Below are positions 35,958 to 45,453 of a stretch of DNA of 64,000 nt, one piece after another. Under the pieces are notes generated by a model. That model saw nothing but the letters and a program-made list of their open reading frames with translations, searched no databases and was not told the DNA's origin. The DNA is taken from the NCBI RefSeq assembly GCF_003315245.1, contig NZ_QNRT01000001.1:1149457-1213456 (forward strand), given 5' to 3'. Each line of letters begins with the position of its first letter. Within the stretch, counting starts at the first letter, position 1. This DNA comes from Arenicella xantha. Its GTDB lineage: Bacteria > Pseudomonadota > Gammaproteobacteria > Arenicellales > Arenicellaceae. The translations under genes were made by a program, and so were the position numbers.

Positions 35958-36698
35958 ATGAAACTAACCTTAGCCAGCCTATTGGTAGCTACCCTCGTCA
36001 GCATTGAAGTTCACGCTGCGCAGCCAGAACTGATCGGCAAGGTTTATGATATCCAGACCCAAGCACTGCTGTATCAAGAAACCCACAGTTTTGCCGATAC
36101 CACACTGAAAACAAGCTACACCGATGCTTCCGGTAATGTCATCGGCCAACGTGAGGTTCAGTTCAAACCCAATGGTCAGGTTAACGCGTATCAACTGACT
36201 CAACAAGCGGCCGCTATTACCGAATCAGTTGAGCGAAAACAACAGTCTATTGATATGTCTGTTAGCGCTGCCGGTAAGCAAACTCAGCAGGAAATTGATA
36301 TCAGTCAAGACGATGAAGTTGTCATAGACGCTGGGTTTTCCAACTTTTTACTACGCAACTGGCAGAACTTATTGGCCGGCAAAAAGGTAACAACACGTTT
36401 TGCCAGCACCGCCCAAATGGATCTGATAAAAGTCCAGCTAAACCAAGTTGACCCACAGACAAGCTCATTAGCCGACAACGGCGACACTACCGGTATCGTG
36501 ATGTTTCAAATGCGCTTGGCCAATCCCTTGATACGATGGCTTATTAGTCCAATCGAAGTCGGCTATTACGCGGACACCAAACAAATAGCCTACTACCAAG
36601 GCGCTTCAAACCTGAGCAAGGCGTCAGGCGAACACTACGGTGATGTGCGCGTTATATTTGAACGTCAACCGCAGGAAGGTTCAATTAACGCCGAGTGA
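35958..36698 (+). CDS. Hypothetical periplasmic protein
   Basis: A 246-residue protein I do not recognise. A clear signal peptide (MKLTLASLLVATLVSIEVHAAQ) ends with AxA at about residues 19-21. The mature part starts with an AQPELIGKVYD strand, has many Gln/Thr/Ser and no cysteines, and includes repeated beta-type stretches; no enzyme motif is visible. I use the ATG at the signal peptide; an upstream in-frame TTG is less likely. It stands alone between the kbp terminator and the iscR promoter. Confidence 0.65.
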   Translation: MKLTLASLLVATLVSIEVHAAQPELIGKVYDIQTQALLYQETHSFADTTLKTSYTDASGNVIGQREVQFKPNGQVNAYQLTQQAAAITESVERKQQSIDMSVSAAGKQTQQEIDISQDDEVVIDAGFSNFLLRNWQNLLAGKKVTTRFASTAQMDLIKVQLNQVDPQTSSLADNGDTTGIVMFQMRLANPLIRWLISPIEVGYYADTKQIAYYQGASNLSKASGEHYGDVRVIFERQPQEGSINAE

Positions 36699-36780
36699 TT
36701 GCAGCACCCAATGACCTAAAGATAGCCAGAGAATCCGGCTAATTCGGCTTGAATACAGTCATCAGCATGCCTATACTCCG

Positions 36781-36805
36781 ATTCCCGAGTAAATTACTCA
36801 GGTAT
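36781..36805. promoter_or_regulatory. IscR type 1 binding site upstream of iscR
   Basis: This 25-base site matches the published type 1 IscR consensus (ATASYYGACTRWWWYAGTCRRSTAT) at 22 of 25 positions. Its core GAGTAA-A-TTACTC is a perfect dyad. It ends one base before the TTGACT -35 box of the iscR-suf promoter, where the [2Fe-2S] form of IscR would block RNA polymerase. Confidence 0.75.
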
Positions 36806-36806
36806 A

Positions 36807-36836
36807 TTGACTCAAGTGTCACAGCACAGCTATTAC
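36807..36836 (+). promoter_or_regulatory. iscR-suf promoter
   Basis: -35 TTGACT (36807-36812), 18-base spacer, -10 TATTAC (36831-36836). The predicted start is near 36843, about 33 bases before the iscR ATG. The IscR type 1 site abuts the -35. Confidence 0.65.
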
Positions 36837-36875
36837 ACTCGTGTCAGCAATTAAGAGCTAGCGACGGAATCAGAG

Positions 36876-37346
36876 ATGAAATTAACCACCAAGGGCCGTT
36901 ACGCGGTCACCGCGATGATGGATTTGGCGTTACATGCCAAACTCGATCGCGTGTCATTGGTGGACATTGCCGAACGGCAAAAAATCTCATTTTCTTATCT
37001 TGAGCAATTATTTCGCAGCTTACGACAAGCTGAGCTCGTGGTGTCATCTCGCGGTGCCAAAGGCGGCTATATGCTAGCGCGCGACGCAAAAGAAATTTCT
37101 CTCGCCGACATCCTGATTGCAGCAGACGAAAAAATTAACCTAGCTTGTGGCGGCGGCAACACCTGCGACGATACGCAACCGTGTTTAACCCACAATCTAT
37201 GGACCAATCTTAGCCGAGAATTTTTTGAGTTTCTCAATAGCAAGAAACTCAGCGATCTTGTTCGCTCTCGCCACGTACAAACTTTGGCGACACAACAAGA
37301 TGTCACACAAATCGGGGACATTCCGATACAGATCAGTAGGTATTAA
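36876..37346 (+). CDS. iscR: Fe-S cluster-sensing regulator IscR (Rrf2 family)
   Basis: A 156-residue winged-helix regulator. The N-terminal [18 protein letters not shown] is characteristic of IscR, and the cluster ligands Cys91, Cys97, Cys103 and His106 keep the C-x5-C-x5-C-xx-H spacing of E. coli IscR. It should bind type 1 sites with a [2Fe-2S] cluster and type 2 sites without. It heads the suf operon, two bases before sufB, and has a type 1 site at its own promoter, so negative autoregulation is likely. Confidence 0.95.
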   Translation: MKLTTKGRYAVTAMMDLALHAKLDRVSLVDIAERQKISFSYLEQLFRSLRQAELVVSSRGAKGGYMLARDAKEISLADILIAADEKINLACGGGNTCDDTQPCLTHNLWTNLSREFFEFLNSKKLSDLVRSRHVQTLATQQDVTQIGDIPIQISRY

Positions 37347-37348
37347 CC

Positions 37349-38806
37349 ATGTCAGAAGCATTGAACGAAAAGAATAAGGACCTGAAAGAGCTCGTCAAAC
37401 GCGAGTATAAGGAAGGTTTTATCACGGACATTGAGTCGGATACCTTTGAGCCCGGTTTGAATGAAGACGTGATTCGCCGAATTTCAGAAAAGAAAAACGA
37501 ACCCGAGTTTATGCTCGAGTATCGACTGAAAGCGTTTCGTCGCTGGCAGAAAATGCCAGAACCCGAATGGGCACACATTGATTATCCTAAAATAGATTTT
37601 CAAAGCATTGCGTATTTTTCTGCGCCAAAGAAAAAGCCCGTGCTAGACAGCTTAGACGACGTTGACCCGAAACTACTCGAGACCTATGCCAAGCTTGGCA
37701 TTCCGCTCGAAGAGCAAAAAATGTTGGCCAATGTCGCAGTCGATGCGGTCTTCGACAGTGTGTCGGTACGCACCACGTTTCGTGAAACTCTATCAAAGGC
37801 CGGCGTGATATTTATGCCGATCTCCGAGGCCTTGCAAGAGCACCCAGACTTAATTAAGCAATACCTTGGTAGTGTGGTTCCGACCCAAGACAACTATTAC
37901 GCCGCGCTCAATGCCGCGGTGTTCTCAGACGGCTCGTTTGTATTTATTCCCAAAGGCGTACGTTGCCCAATGGAGTTGTCGACTTATTTCCGGATCAATG
38001 AAGTCAATACCGGTCAGTTTGAGCGCACCCTGATTATTGCCGAAGAAGGTGCCTACGTTAGTTATCTTGAAGGCTGCACCGCACCACAACGCGATGAAAA
38101 CCAGCTGCATGCCGCAGTAGTAGAGTTAGTTGCGCATGCCGATGCAGAAATCAAATACTCAACCGTACAAAACTGGTACCCCGGTGACGAAAACGGTAAA
38201 GGCGGTATTTATAACTTCGTTACCAAACGTGGTGTATGCAAAGGCGACCGCGCTAAAATTTCATGGACTCAAGTCGAAACTGGCTCGGCCATCACGTGGA
38301 AGTATCCGAGCGTAGTACTGCAAGGTGATGACTCTGTTGGTGAATTCTATTCAGTCGCACTTACCCACAATAAGCAACAGGCTGACACTGGCACCAAGAT
38401 GATCCACATGGGCAAAAATACGTCCAGCACGATTATCTCTAAAGGCATCTCAGCAGGTCATGGCCAGAACACTTATCGCGGCCTAGTGAAAATTCTGAAG
38501 GGCGCAGACAATGCACGTAATTTCTCACAATGCGACTCTTTATTGCTCGGCGACCGTTGCGGCGCGCACACCTTCCCGTATATGGAAGTACAGAATCAAA
38601 CGGCCAATCTAGAACACGAAGCAACCACCTCTAAAATTTCAGAAGACCAATTGTTTTATCTAAAACAACGCGGCCTGAACGAGGAGGCCGCAGTGTCGAT
38701 GATTGTAAACGGGTTCTGCAAAGAAGTATTCCGTGAACTACCGATGGAGTTTGCGGTAGAAGCGCAAAAATTACTCGATGTGTCACTTGAAGGCGCGGTC
38801 GGTTAA
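37349..38806 (+). CDS. sufB: Fe-S cluster assembly scaffold SufB
   Basis: A 485-residue SufB/D-family subunit of the SufBC2D scaffold on which Fe-S clusters form. The segments [50 protein letters not shown] and the C-terminal [18 protein letters not shown] are typical, the last carrying a conserved cysteine of the cluster-forming core. Length is normal for SufB. It lies two bases after iscR. A 71-base gap with no recognised regulatory element precedes sufC. Confidence 0.97.
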   Translation: MSEALNEKNKDLKELVKREYKEGFITDIESDTFEPGLNEDVIRRISEKKNEPEFMLEYRLKAFRRWQKMPEPEWAHIDYPKIDFQSIAYFSAPKKKPVLDSLDDVDPKLLETYAKLGIPLEEQKMLANVAVDAVFDSVSVRTTFRETLSKAGVIFMPISEALQEHPDLIKQYLGSVVPTQDNYYAALNAAVFSDGSFVFIPKGVRCPMELSTYFRINEVNTGQFERTLIIAEEGAYVSYLEGCTAPQRDENQLHAAVVELVAHADAEIKYSTVQNWYPGDENGKGGIYNFVTKRGVCKGDRAKISWTQVETGSAITWKYPSVVLQGDDSVGEFYSVALTHNKQQADTGTKMIHMGKNTSSTIISKGISAGHGQNTYRGLVKILKGADNARNFSQCDSLLLGDRCGAHTFPYMEVQNQTANLEHEATTSKISEDQLFYLKQRGLNEEAAVSMIVNGFCKEVFRELPMEFAVEAQKLLDVSLEGAVG

Positions 38807-38877
38807 ACCTCAGGTTAACTGCCACCACTACGCACCAGTGAATCATTCATTTAGAAGACAATTGTAAAAGTATAGCT

Positions 38878-39633
38878 ATGTTAAAGATCAAAAATTTGCA
38901 CGTTTCGGTATTCGATACCCCGATCCTCAAAGGCATCGACCTAGAGGTTAAAGCCGGCGAAGTACATGCCATTATGGGCCCGAACGGTTCAGGCAAGAGT
39001 ACGCTTTCAAATGTGATCGCGGGCCGCGAAGGCTATGAAGTAACTGAAGGGTCGATCGAGTATATGGGTAACGACCTAACCGAGCTTGAAGCCGACGAAC
39101 GCGCTTGTGAAGGAATCTTCTTAGCGTTTCAGTACCCTGTTGAAATTCCAGGTGTTAGCAACATGGCTATGCTCAAAGCGGCTATGAACTCTATGCGCAA
39201 GTATCGAGGTGAAGCGGAAATCACCGCCGGCGATTTCCTCAAGCTGATTCGCGAGAAAGCCGACTTAGTAGAGATGAAGCAAGAATTCCTTAAACGGGCT
39301 GTCAACGAAGGTTTTTCTGGCGGCGAGAAGAAGCGTAACGAAATTCTGCAAATGGCGATGTTAGAACCAAAACTAGCCTTGCTTGATGAAACCGACTCAG
39401 GACTGGATATCGACGCTTTAAAGATCGTGTCAAAAGGCGTTAATGCTCTGCGCGCGCCCGATCGCGCGATGGTACTAGTTACCCACTATCAGCGTTTACT
39501 CGACTATATCGTACCTGACTACGTACACGTACTCGCCAACGGGCGCATTGTTAAATCTGGCGATAAGTCATTGGCACTCGAGCTTGAAGCCAAAGGCTAT
39601 AGCTGGATCGACGGACTACAAAAGGCAAGTTAA
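38878..39633 (+). CDS. sufC: Fe-S cluster assembly ATPase SufC
   Basis: A 251-residue ABC-type ATPase that powers the SufBC2D scaffold. Walker [10 protein letters not shown] is at about 34-42, the signature is [12 protein letters not shown], and Walker B is [12 protein letters not shown]. No transmembrane segment, as expected. It lies two bases before sufD. Confidence 0.97.
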   Translation: MLKIKNLHVSVFDTPILKGIDLEVKAGEVHAIMGPNGSGKSTLSNVIAGREGYEVTEGSIEYMGNDLTELEADERACEGIFLAFQYPVEIPGVSNMAMLKAAMNSMRKYRGEAEITAGDFLKLIREKADLVEMKQEFLKRAVNEGFSGGEKKRNEILQMAMLEPKLALLDETDSGLDIDALKIVSKGVNALRAPDRAMVLVTHYQRLLDYIVPDYVHVLANGRIVKSGDKSLALELEAKGYSWIDGLQKAS

Positions 39634-39635
39634 TC

Positions 39636-40925
39636 ATGATTTCAGCCGACCAAAACCAAAGCTGGATTAGTCAACATGCGGCGCTCGCAACGGCGCCAAA
39701 CTGGCTTATGCAGCAACGTCAGCAAGCACTTACTCACTTTGAGACCGTGGGACTACCCGGTGTGCGTGACGAACAATGGCGTTACACCAATCTACGCGCA
39801 TTAAAAAGCCAGCAATTTTCTGTCGGCCAAGCGGTCGAGCTGAGTCAAACACTGCCATCAGTGACACATGCACGGCTCGTTATTGTCGATGGCTTCGTAG
39901 ACCTTGCCGCCTCTACTCTGCCCTCAATGCAGGGAGTCACAGTTAATCGTCTGTCAGACGTATGGCAAGATGCATCCGTTCAAGAGGCTTTCGGCACCAC
40001 ACTACCGAGCGAACAGCATGGCTTTACCGCCCTCAATACGGCCTACGCACAAGACGGCTACGTACTGCAGCTTAGCCAAGGCGCAGTGGTTGAGATGCTC
40101 GAAATTGTGTTTATTAATCAGCATTCACAGGCCGTCAGTCATGCCAGAAACCTGATTATCGCCGCCGCAAATAGCCAATGCACGGTCGTTGAACGACATT
40201 GTGTAAGCAGCGATGCAAACGATGACATGACATATCTTAGCAATACCCTCACGGAGATTATTGCTGGCGACAACGCGCATATCGATCACTATAAAATTCA
40301 ACAACACGGCGACAGTGCATTCCATATGGGCGGCGTGTTTATCAATCAAGCGCGCTCATCTCAGGTAAAGAGTCATAACATTGCGTTAAGCGGCTTGGTT
40401 ACACGCAACGATATCCATAGCAATTTACAAGGCTCTGGGGCTCATATCGAAATGAACGGTTTAGTACTCGGCCAAGGTCGACAACATATTGATAACCACA
40501 CTCAAGTAAACCACTTGGAGCCAAGTTGCAGTAGCGACGAGTATTACAAGACTGTGCTAAGCGACCATTCACGCAGTGTGTTTCGCGGTCGTATTGTGGT
40601 CGCTCAAGACGCACAACTGACCATCGCCGATCAGCAGAATAACAACTTGCTACTATCCGGTAATGCCGAAGCAGACACCAAACCGCAGCTAGAAATCTAT
40701 GCTGACGACGTAAAGTGCTCACATGGCGCCACCGTAGGTCAGTTAGATCCTAAATCAGTTTTCTACCTTAAGTCCCGCGGCATCAATAGCGAGCAGGCCA
40801 ATGCATTGCTAACCTTTGCGTTTGCTAACCAAGTTATTGAGCGTGTCGGCGTTTCCGCGATTCGTGAAGAGCTTACGCAAATCATGGCTGGCGAATTACT
40901 AGCAGGGCTAGAAGAACTAGTCTAA
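39636..40925 (+). CDS. sufD: Fe-S cluster assembly protein SufD
   Basis: A 429-residue partner of SufB in the SufBC2D complex. DEQWRYTNLRALK at the N-terminus and the C-terminal KCSHGATVGQLDPKSVFYLKSRGI with a conserved cysteine-histidine pair are typical of SufD. It lies between sufC (two bases) and sufS (16 bases). Confidence 0.95.
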   Translation: MISADQNQSWISQHAALATAPNWLMQQRQQALTHFETVGLPGVRDEQWRYTNLRALKSQQFSVGQAVELSQTLPSVTHARLVIVDGFVDLAASTLPSMQGVTVNRLSDVWQDASVQEAFGTTLPSEQHGFTALNTAYAQDGYVLQLSQGAVVEMLEIVFINQHSQAVSHARNLIIAAANSQCTVVERHCVSSDANDDMTYLSNTLTEIIAGDNAHIDHYKIQQHGDSAFHMGGVFINQARSSQVKSHNIALSGLVTRNDIHSNLQGSGAHIEMNGLVLGQGRQHIDNHTQVNHLEPSCSSDEYYKTVLSDHSRSVFRGRIVVAQDAQLTIADQQNNNLLLSGNAEADTKPQLEIYADDVKCSHGATVGQLDPKSVFYLKSRGINSEQANALLTFAFANQVIERVGVSAIREELTQIMAGELLAGLEELV

Positions 40926-40941
40926 ACACGACTCCGAGATC

Positions 40942-42198
40942 ATGGCAATGAACAAAGCAATGAATCAAATACCCGCTAACGTAGCTGATATCAGCTCGTA
41001 TCGCGCCGATTTCCCAGCATTACACCAGCAAGTGTCCGGACATCCATTGGTATATCTAGATAACGGCGCATCAACGCAGAAGCCTCAGGCGGTGATCGAC
41101 GCAGTGTCGGAGTTTTACCAGCATGATTACTCGAATGTGCACCGCGGAATCCACACCCTGAGCCAACGTGCCACGGATCAGTTTGAGGCCGCCCGTGAGA
41201 CCGTTCGTGAGTTCATCAACGCTGGCTCCGACAAAGAAATAATATTTACTCGCGGCACTACCGACGCAATTAACTTGGTGGCTCACAGTCTCGTGCGCAG
41301 CTCATTTCAAGCGGGCGATGAAGTCATTGTGTCAATGATGGAACATCACTCGAATATTGTGCCTTGGCAAATTCTCGAGCAAGAGCTGGGTTTAAAGTTA
41401 CGCGTCATTCCGATCAATGAGCATGGCGAAATCATTTACGATGAATTCTTAAAACTGCTTAACCCCAAGACTAAATTACTCGCGATCACGCAGCTCTCGA
41501 ATGCTCTCGGAAGCTTAACGCCACTCAAGCAAATGATTGCAGACGCGCATGCAGCTGGCGCCAAAGTGCTGGTCGACGGCGCTCAGGCGGTCGCGCACAC
41601 AGTGGTCGATGTGCAAGCACTCGATTGCGATTTTTACGCGTTTTCTGGCCATAAATTGTTTGCGCCAACCGGCGTTGGTGTGCTGTATGGCAAGCACCAA
41701 TTGCTTGATGCCATGCCGCCCTATCAAGGCGGTGGCGAAATGATCAAGGTCGTAAGCTTCTCTGGCACCACCTATAATGAACTGCCACACAAATATGAAG
41801 CTGGCACACCCAATATTGCTGGCGTCATTGGCTTGGCTGCCGCAATCAAATACGTCAACGCGATCGGCATACCGGCAATACAAGACTACGAACATCAGCT
41901 ATTAGGCTACGCAACCGAACAATTGTTAGCCATCGATGGCTTACATTTGATTGGAACCGCACAAGATAAAGCCAGTATTTTATCCTTCCAAATTGATGGC
42001 ATCCATGCCTCGGACCTTGGCACACTACTAGACCAACAAGGCGTTGCTATTCGCGTCGGTCATCACTGTGCTATGCCGGTAATGGAATTCTTTGGGGTCG
42101 ACGCCACAGCGCGAGCGTCTCTAGCCTTCTACAACACGCGTGACGATATTGATGCTCTGGTAAAAGCCATCAATAAAGCTGTTTCTATGTTGAAATAA
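40942..42198 (+). CDS. sufS: Cysteine desulfurase SufS
   Basis: A 418-residue PLP enzyme of the group II desulfurases that takes sulfur from cysteine for Fe-S assembly. The PLP lysine is Lys238 (FSGHKLFAPTGVG), and the persulfide cysteine is Cys376 in RVGHHCAMPVMEFFG. The start is one of three close ATGs (positions 1, 3, 7 of the frame). SufS normally needs SufE or SufU as sulfur acceptor; neither gene is in this window. Confidence 0.96.
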   Translation: MAMNKAMNQIPANVADISSYRADFPALHQQVSGHPLVYLDNGASTQKPQAVIDAVSEFYQHDYSNVHRGIHTLSQRATDQFEAARETVREFINAGSDKEIIFTRGTTDAINLVAHSLVRSSFQAGDEVIVSMMEHHSNIVPWQILEQELGLKLRVIPINEHGEIIYDEFLKLLNPKTKLLAITQLSNALGSLTPLKQMIADAHAAGAKVLVDGAQAVAHTVVDVQALDCDFYAFSGHKLFAPTGVGVLYGKHQLLDAMPPYQGGGEMIKVVSFSGTTYNELPHKYEAGTPNIAGVIGLAAAIKYVNAIGIPAIQDYEHQLLGYATEQLLAIDGLHLIGTAQDKASILSFQIDGIHASDLGTLLDQQGVAIRVGHHCAMPVMEFFGVDATARASLAFYNTRDDIDALVKAINKAVSMLK

Positions 42199-42218
42199 CC
42201 ATCGTTGAAGAAATTATT

Positions 42219-42611
42219 ATGAACGACACACTCACTCCCTATATCGTACTGCCCGAAGGCAAAACCGAAGCTGACGCAGCCAAGCGTTCGGCTGAACCGC
42301 GCACACCCGAAGAACTAGGGCCGGATATCATCGAAGCGTTACGCACAGTCTATGACCCTGAAATTCCGGTAAACATTTACGACCTCGGCCTCATTTACAA
42401 CTTTGAAGTAGATGAAGATTTCTTTGTGGACGTCAGCATGACCTTAACCGCTCCGGGTTGCCCTGTCGCTGAGACGTTTCCAGGCATTGTCGAAAACGCT
42501 GTGAAAAGTGTCGTCGGTGTGTCCGATGCTCGCGTTGAGCTTACCTTTGATCCGCCATGGACTATGGCCAATATGTCGGAAGAAGCCAAACTAGAACTCG
42601 GAATGATCTAA
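42219..42611 (+). CDS. sufT: Fe-S assembly factor SufT (MIP18/DUF59 domain)
   Basis: A 130-residue protein with one DUF59 domain: IIEALRTVYDPEIPVNIYDLGLIY, TLTAPGCPVAE and the C-terminal FDPPWTMANMSEEAKLELGM. SufT proteins help mature Fe-S proteins downstream of the SUF scaffold. It lacks the longer N-terminal region of some SufT proteins. It lies 20 bases after sufS; an unknown gene follows after 31 bases. Confidence 0.9.
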   Translation: MNDTLTPYIVLPEGKTEADAAKRSAEPRTPEELGPDIIEALRTVYDPEIPVNIYDLGLIYNFEVDEDFFVDVSMTLTAPGCPVAETFPGIVENAVKSVVGVSDARVELTFDPPWTMANMSEEAKLELGMI

Positions 42612-42642
42612 GCGATATACCTCGACCCAGAGTACCTTCATC

Positions 42643-43362
42643 ATGCAGAAACCAGCCATTATCCAAGTATTGGAAAGTGCTCAAATCGCCCATAAATCTG
42701 GCGACTTTGTCAGTGCGCTTACATTTTATGAGCATTTTTTTGATCATGCGCTAGAAGATGACCCCTATGCATTATATGGCGTTCGCTTAAACCATTGCCT
42801 CAACGGTTGGGGCGAACTAGCTGAAATTTTTCCGGGCGCCAAAAACCGACTCGAAGGCAAAAAGCGCGAGCTATTACAAACCTATTTGGATGAACGTGAC
42901 CCGGAGCGCTTTCACGACTATTTGTGTATCTGTCGAGTATTAGGCGTGGAAAGCGATGCCTTAGAACAGTTTTTAAGCCTGCATCATAGTGAACCTAAGT
43001 CAGCTGCCAAACTAAGCAAATTTGTTTGGAATGATCTTCTGAATGCGGAACAATGGCAAGTTTGTAACGATTTCTTAGAACGCCCAGAACTTAAGCTTGA
43101 TGAATTATTTGCGGTCTTTGACGAAGCTTCTCGGATGAAGGAAATTGACCCAGCGTTCGATAATATTCAATTCGATCAACACATCGTAGAAACATTACTA
43201 GGTGATATACAAAACCTAGTTACGGTACTTCGACACGCAAATCGCAGCGACGACATCAACGACTTGGCTCGCCAATTTCAACTCGGCCTTGAACAACGAT
43301 CGCATCCATTGCTGGCTAAACAGGCTCATGCTCGAGCCGCATTCCTTTTTACCCAACATTAG
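42643..43362 (+). CDS. Hypothetical helical protein at the end of the suf operon
   Basis: A 239-residue soluble protein I do not recognise. It is almost entirely helical by composition, with paired-helix spacing such as AQIAHKSGDFVSALTFYEHFF that resembles a tetratricopeptide repeat at the N-terminus. There is no signal peptide and no cysteine motif suited to a cluster. It starts 31 bases after sufT on the same strand with no terminator between, so it may be cotranscribed with suf. Confidence 0.6.
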   Translation: MQKPAIIQVLESAQIAHKSGDFVSALTFYEHFFDHALEDDPYALYGVRLNHCLNGWGELAEIFPGAKNRLEGKKRELLQTYLDERDPERFHDYLCICRVLGVESDALEQFLSLHHSEPKSAAKLSKFVWNDLLNAEQWQVCNDFLERPELKLDELFAVFDEASRMKEIDPAFDNIQFDQHIVETLLGDIQNLVTVLRHANRSDDINDLARQFQLGLEQRSHPLLAKQAHARAAFLFTQH

Positions 43363-43408
43363 TTATCACTCAGCACCGGTAATCCACTAGCGAAGCGGTT
43401 TTGAGGTC

Positions 43409-43417
43409 TGGTAAGAT
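43409..43417 (+). promoter_or_regulatory. Putative extended -10 promoter of the lysophospholipase-like gene
   Basis: TG-G-TAAGAT, 30 bases before the ATG of the next hydrolase gene. No clear -35. Confidence 0.4.
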
Positions 43418-43447
43418 GGCTGCTTAATAATTTTCCAGAGAGCCACC

Positions 43448-44269
43448 ATGAGCCAAATCAGCGATCATACCGATCACGGACTGTATTACCGTCACTGGAC
43501 ACCTGAAGGTAAAGTAAAAGGTGTTGTCATGTTGATCCATGGTTTAGGTGAGCATTGCCAACGCTATGACGCGCTCGGCGAATTTCTCAATCAATACGGG
43601 TATGCATTAAGCGCCATCGACCTTCCATGCCATGGTCATTCTGAAGGCAAACGAGGCCACATCGACAGCTTTGACGAATTTCAAAGCGCTGCACTTAAAC
43701 TGCATGCTCGTATTCGAGAATCATACCCGGATACCCCACTATTCTTATTAGGCCATAGTATGGGCGGCCTAATTGCGGCACGCTTCCTGCTGGATCACCA
43801 AGATAAATTTAGTGGCGCACTATTATCCGGTGCCGCGATTCAAAGCCCGCAAGAACCGCCCAAGTGGCAAGTCGCAATCATTAAGGGCATAGCCAAGCTA
43901 TTTCCCAAGGCCGCCATGCTGCAGTTAGATGCCTCCGCAATTAGTCGTGACCCTGAAGTAGTCGATAAATACATGGCTGACCCGCTCGTTAGCAAAGACA
44001 AATTATCCGCACGATTCTTGGTCGAAATGACCAACACCATGGACACCGTCAAAGCCAATGCCGCCAAGATCACCTTGCCAATCTTGATAATGCACGGCAC
44101 TAAAGACGTCATGACCGCACCCGAAGGTTCGCAACTGTTGTTCAACTCGGTGTCGTCGCCGGACAAACACATCAATCTCTATGATGGCCTGTATCACGAA
44201 ATATTTAACGAGCCAGAAGGCCAACAAATATTCGCCGAAGTTGTGACCTGGTTAAACGCTCACGGTTAG
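43448..44269 (+). CDS. Monoacylglycerol lipase-like alpha/beta hydrolase
   Basis: A 273-residue serine hydrolase of the Hydrolase_4 group. The HGLGEHCQRYD oxyanion segment, DLPCHGHSEGKRGHIDSFDEF and the nucleophile Ser104 in LGHSMGG are typical of monoacylglycerol lipases and lysophospholipases. The triad is completed by Asp219 (HGTKDVMTAPEG) and His249 (YHEIFNEPE). No signal peptide; probably cytosolic or peripheral at the membrane. GAGAG precedes the ATG. Confidence 0.88.
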   Translation: MSQISDHTDHGLYYRHWTPEGKVKGVVMLIHGLGEHCQRYDALGEFLNQYGYALSAIDLPCHGHSEGKRGHIDSFDEFQSAALKLHARIRESYPDTPLFLLGHSMGGLIAARFLLDHQDKFSGALLSGAAIQSPQEPPKWQVAIIKGIAKLFPKAAMLQLDASAISRDPEVVDKYMADPLVSKDKLSARFLVEMTNTMDTVKANAAKITLPILIMHGTKDVMTAPEGSQLLFNSVSSPDKHINLYDGLYHEIFNEPEGQQIFAEVVTWLNAHG

Positions 44270-44306
44270 CAATCGGCGCGGCTGTTAAACCAACCGCTCG
44301 ACAAAG

Positions 44307-44687
44307 CTAGCCTGTCGACGAGAAAATCGATAGCACCGCGCCCGCAGGATCTTTGATCATGTAGTAAATGTCACCGGCCATCGTGCGTGGACCTTGGATA
44401 ATTTCGCCACCGAGTTCAAGCACGCGGTTAGCACTGGCATCCGCATCCGCGACTCGCACATACATCATCCACTGCGGCGGCAGACCGGCATTCGAGCCAC
44501 GAGCATGGCAAACCCCTGCGATGGTTTCACCGGAACCCGGCAAGCTCATCGTGTAATCATCGTAATCGCCCATCGACACAGAGCCGGTATTCCAGCCAAC
44601 CACTTGAGCATAAAAGTCCTTTACGCTATCAGCATCATCGACAGTTAAATCACGCCACTCAATAGCGCCTATCGGTTTGTCTGTCAT
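44307..44687 (-). CDS. VOC family protein (glyoxalase-like)
   Basis: A 126-residue vicinal-oxygen-chelate fold protein: IEWRDLTVDDADSVKDFYAQVVGW starts the first beta-alpha-beta module, and PPQWMMYVRVADADASANRVLELGG the second. It resembles the small two-module proteins related to CFP30B-like hydroxylase-associated VOC proteins; the enzyme activity and the metal ligands are uncertain. AGGAGG six bases before the ATG is a strong ribosome site. Confidence 0.85.
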   Translation of the reverse strand: MTDKPIGAIEWRDLTVDDADSVKDFYAQVVGWNTGSVSMGDYDDYTMSLPGSGETIAGVCHARGSNAGLPPQWMMYVRVADADASANRVLELGGEIIQGPRTMAGDIYYMIKDPAGAVLSIFSSTG

Positions 44688-44744
44688 TCGTCCTCCTGTT
44701 GCAATTGCGCAAATTAGCCGAGCACATCGCTAAGACCAGCATTT

Positions 44745-44753
44745 TGCTACTAT
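44745..44753 (+). promoter_or_regulatory. Extended -10 six bases before the DUF2244 ATG (leaderless candidate)
   Basis: TG-C-TACTAT followed by TCCTGT and then the ATG at 44760. No Shine-Dalgarno is present. Confidence 0.45.
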
Positions 44754-44759
44754 TCCTGT

Positions 44760-45251
44760 ATGGTTGAGTTTAGTACATATGACGGAGGGCACCAACTCGT
44801 TCTCAGTCCCAATCGCTCGATGAGTTGGCAAACCAATAAGAAGATTTTGCTAGCCTTGTTCGTAGTGAATATGAGCATCGCAGCCGCATGGGCAATGATG
44901 GGCGCATGGATGATTATGCCGTTTGCTGGGCTCGAAGTGCTGTTAGTCGGGCTAGGAATGTACTACGCGTCATGGAAACTAAGCTTTAAGGAAATAATCA
45001 CCGTAAGAGCCGACTCAATAGTGCTGCAAAAAGGCGTGTACTTCCCAAAACAGGAATGGCAATGGCAACTCAGTCAAACAAGATTACTAAAGCAACCGAG
45101 TAGCTACCGCATGAGCCCGCCCACACTGCGCTTAAAACACGTTAACGAGCAAATCGAAATCGGTCGTTTTTTGAATCGCGACGAAAAAATAGTATTGCGC
45201 GAACACCTCCTGAAACTGGGCACGCCGCTCACCGTGCTAGCCACTCAATGA
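44760..45251 (+). CDS. DUF2244 domain membrane protein
   Basis: A 163-residue protein with two adjacent helices (about 28-48 and 53-70) and a C-terminal PH-like beta domain. LSPNRSMSWQTNKKILLALFV and the arrangement of two helices before VRADSIVLQKGV match DUF2244. The function is unknown; in many proteobacteria the gene lies near cytochrome c oxidase genes, but not here. The ATG lacks a ribosome site and has an extended -10 six bases upstream. Confidence 0.82.
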   Translation: MVEFSTYDGGHQLVLSPNRSMSWQTNKKILLALFVVNMSIAAAWAMMGAWMIMPFAGLEVLLVGLGMYYASWKLSFKEIITVRADSIVLQKGVYFPKQEWQWQLSQTRLLKQPSSYRMSPPTLRLKHVNEQIEIGRFLNRDEKIVLREHLLKLGTPLTVLATQ

Positions 45252-45441
45252 CCTAAGTCACTACAAACCCATTTGCATTAAAACCAACTGACTGACATTG
45301 GCCTTATTCGCCAGCGACAAGCTTGCAGATTACTCTGCAAAACTAGCTCAAATAACCCGAAAGTACTTAATCGACTACTGTCGTGCCGAGACGCAGAACG
45401 CATATAAGCAATGCGGACTCGCCGCCGGCCCACAGAGCCGA

Positions 45442-45447
45442 TAGAAT
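45442..45447 (+). promoter_or_regulatory. -10 box six bases before the ThiF-rhodanese ATG (leaderless candidate)
   Basis: TAGAAT, then AGAACG, then the ATG at 45454. The spacing equals that at pdxA, yrfG and the DUF2244 gene. No -35 is evident. Confidence 0.45.
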
Positions 45448-45453
45448 AGAACG

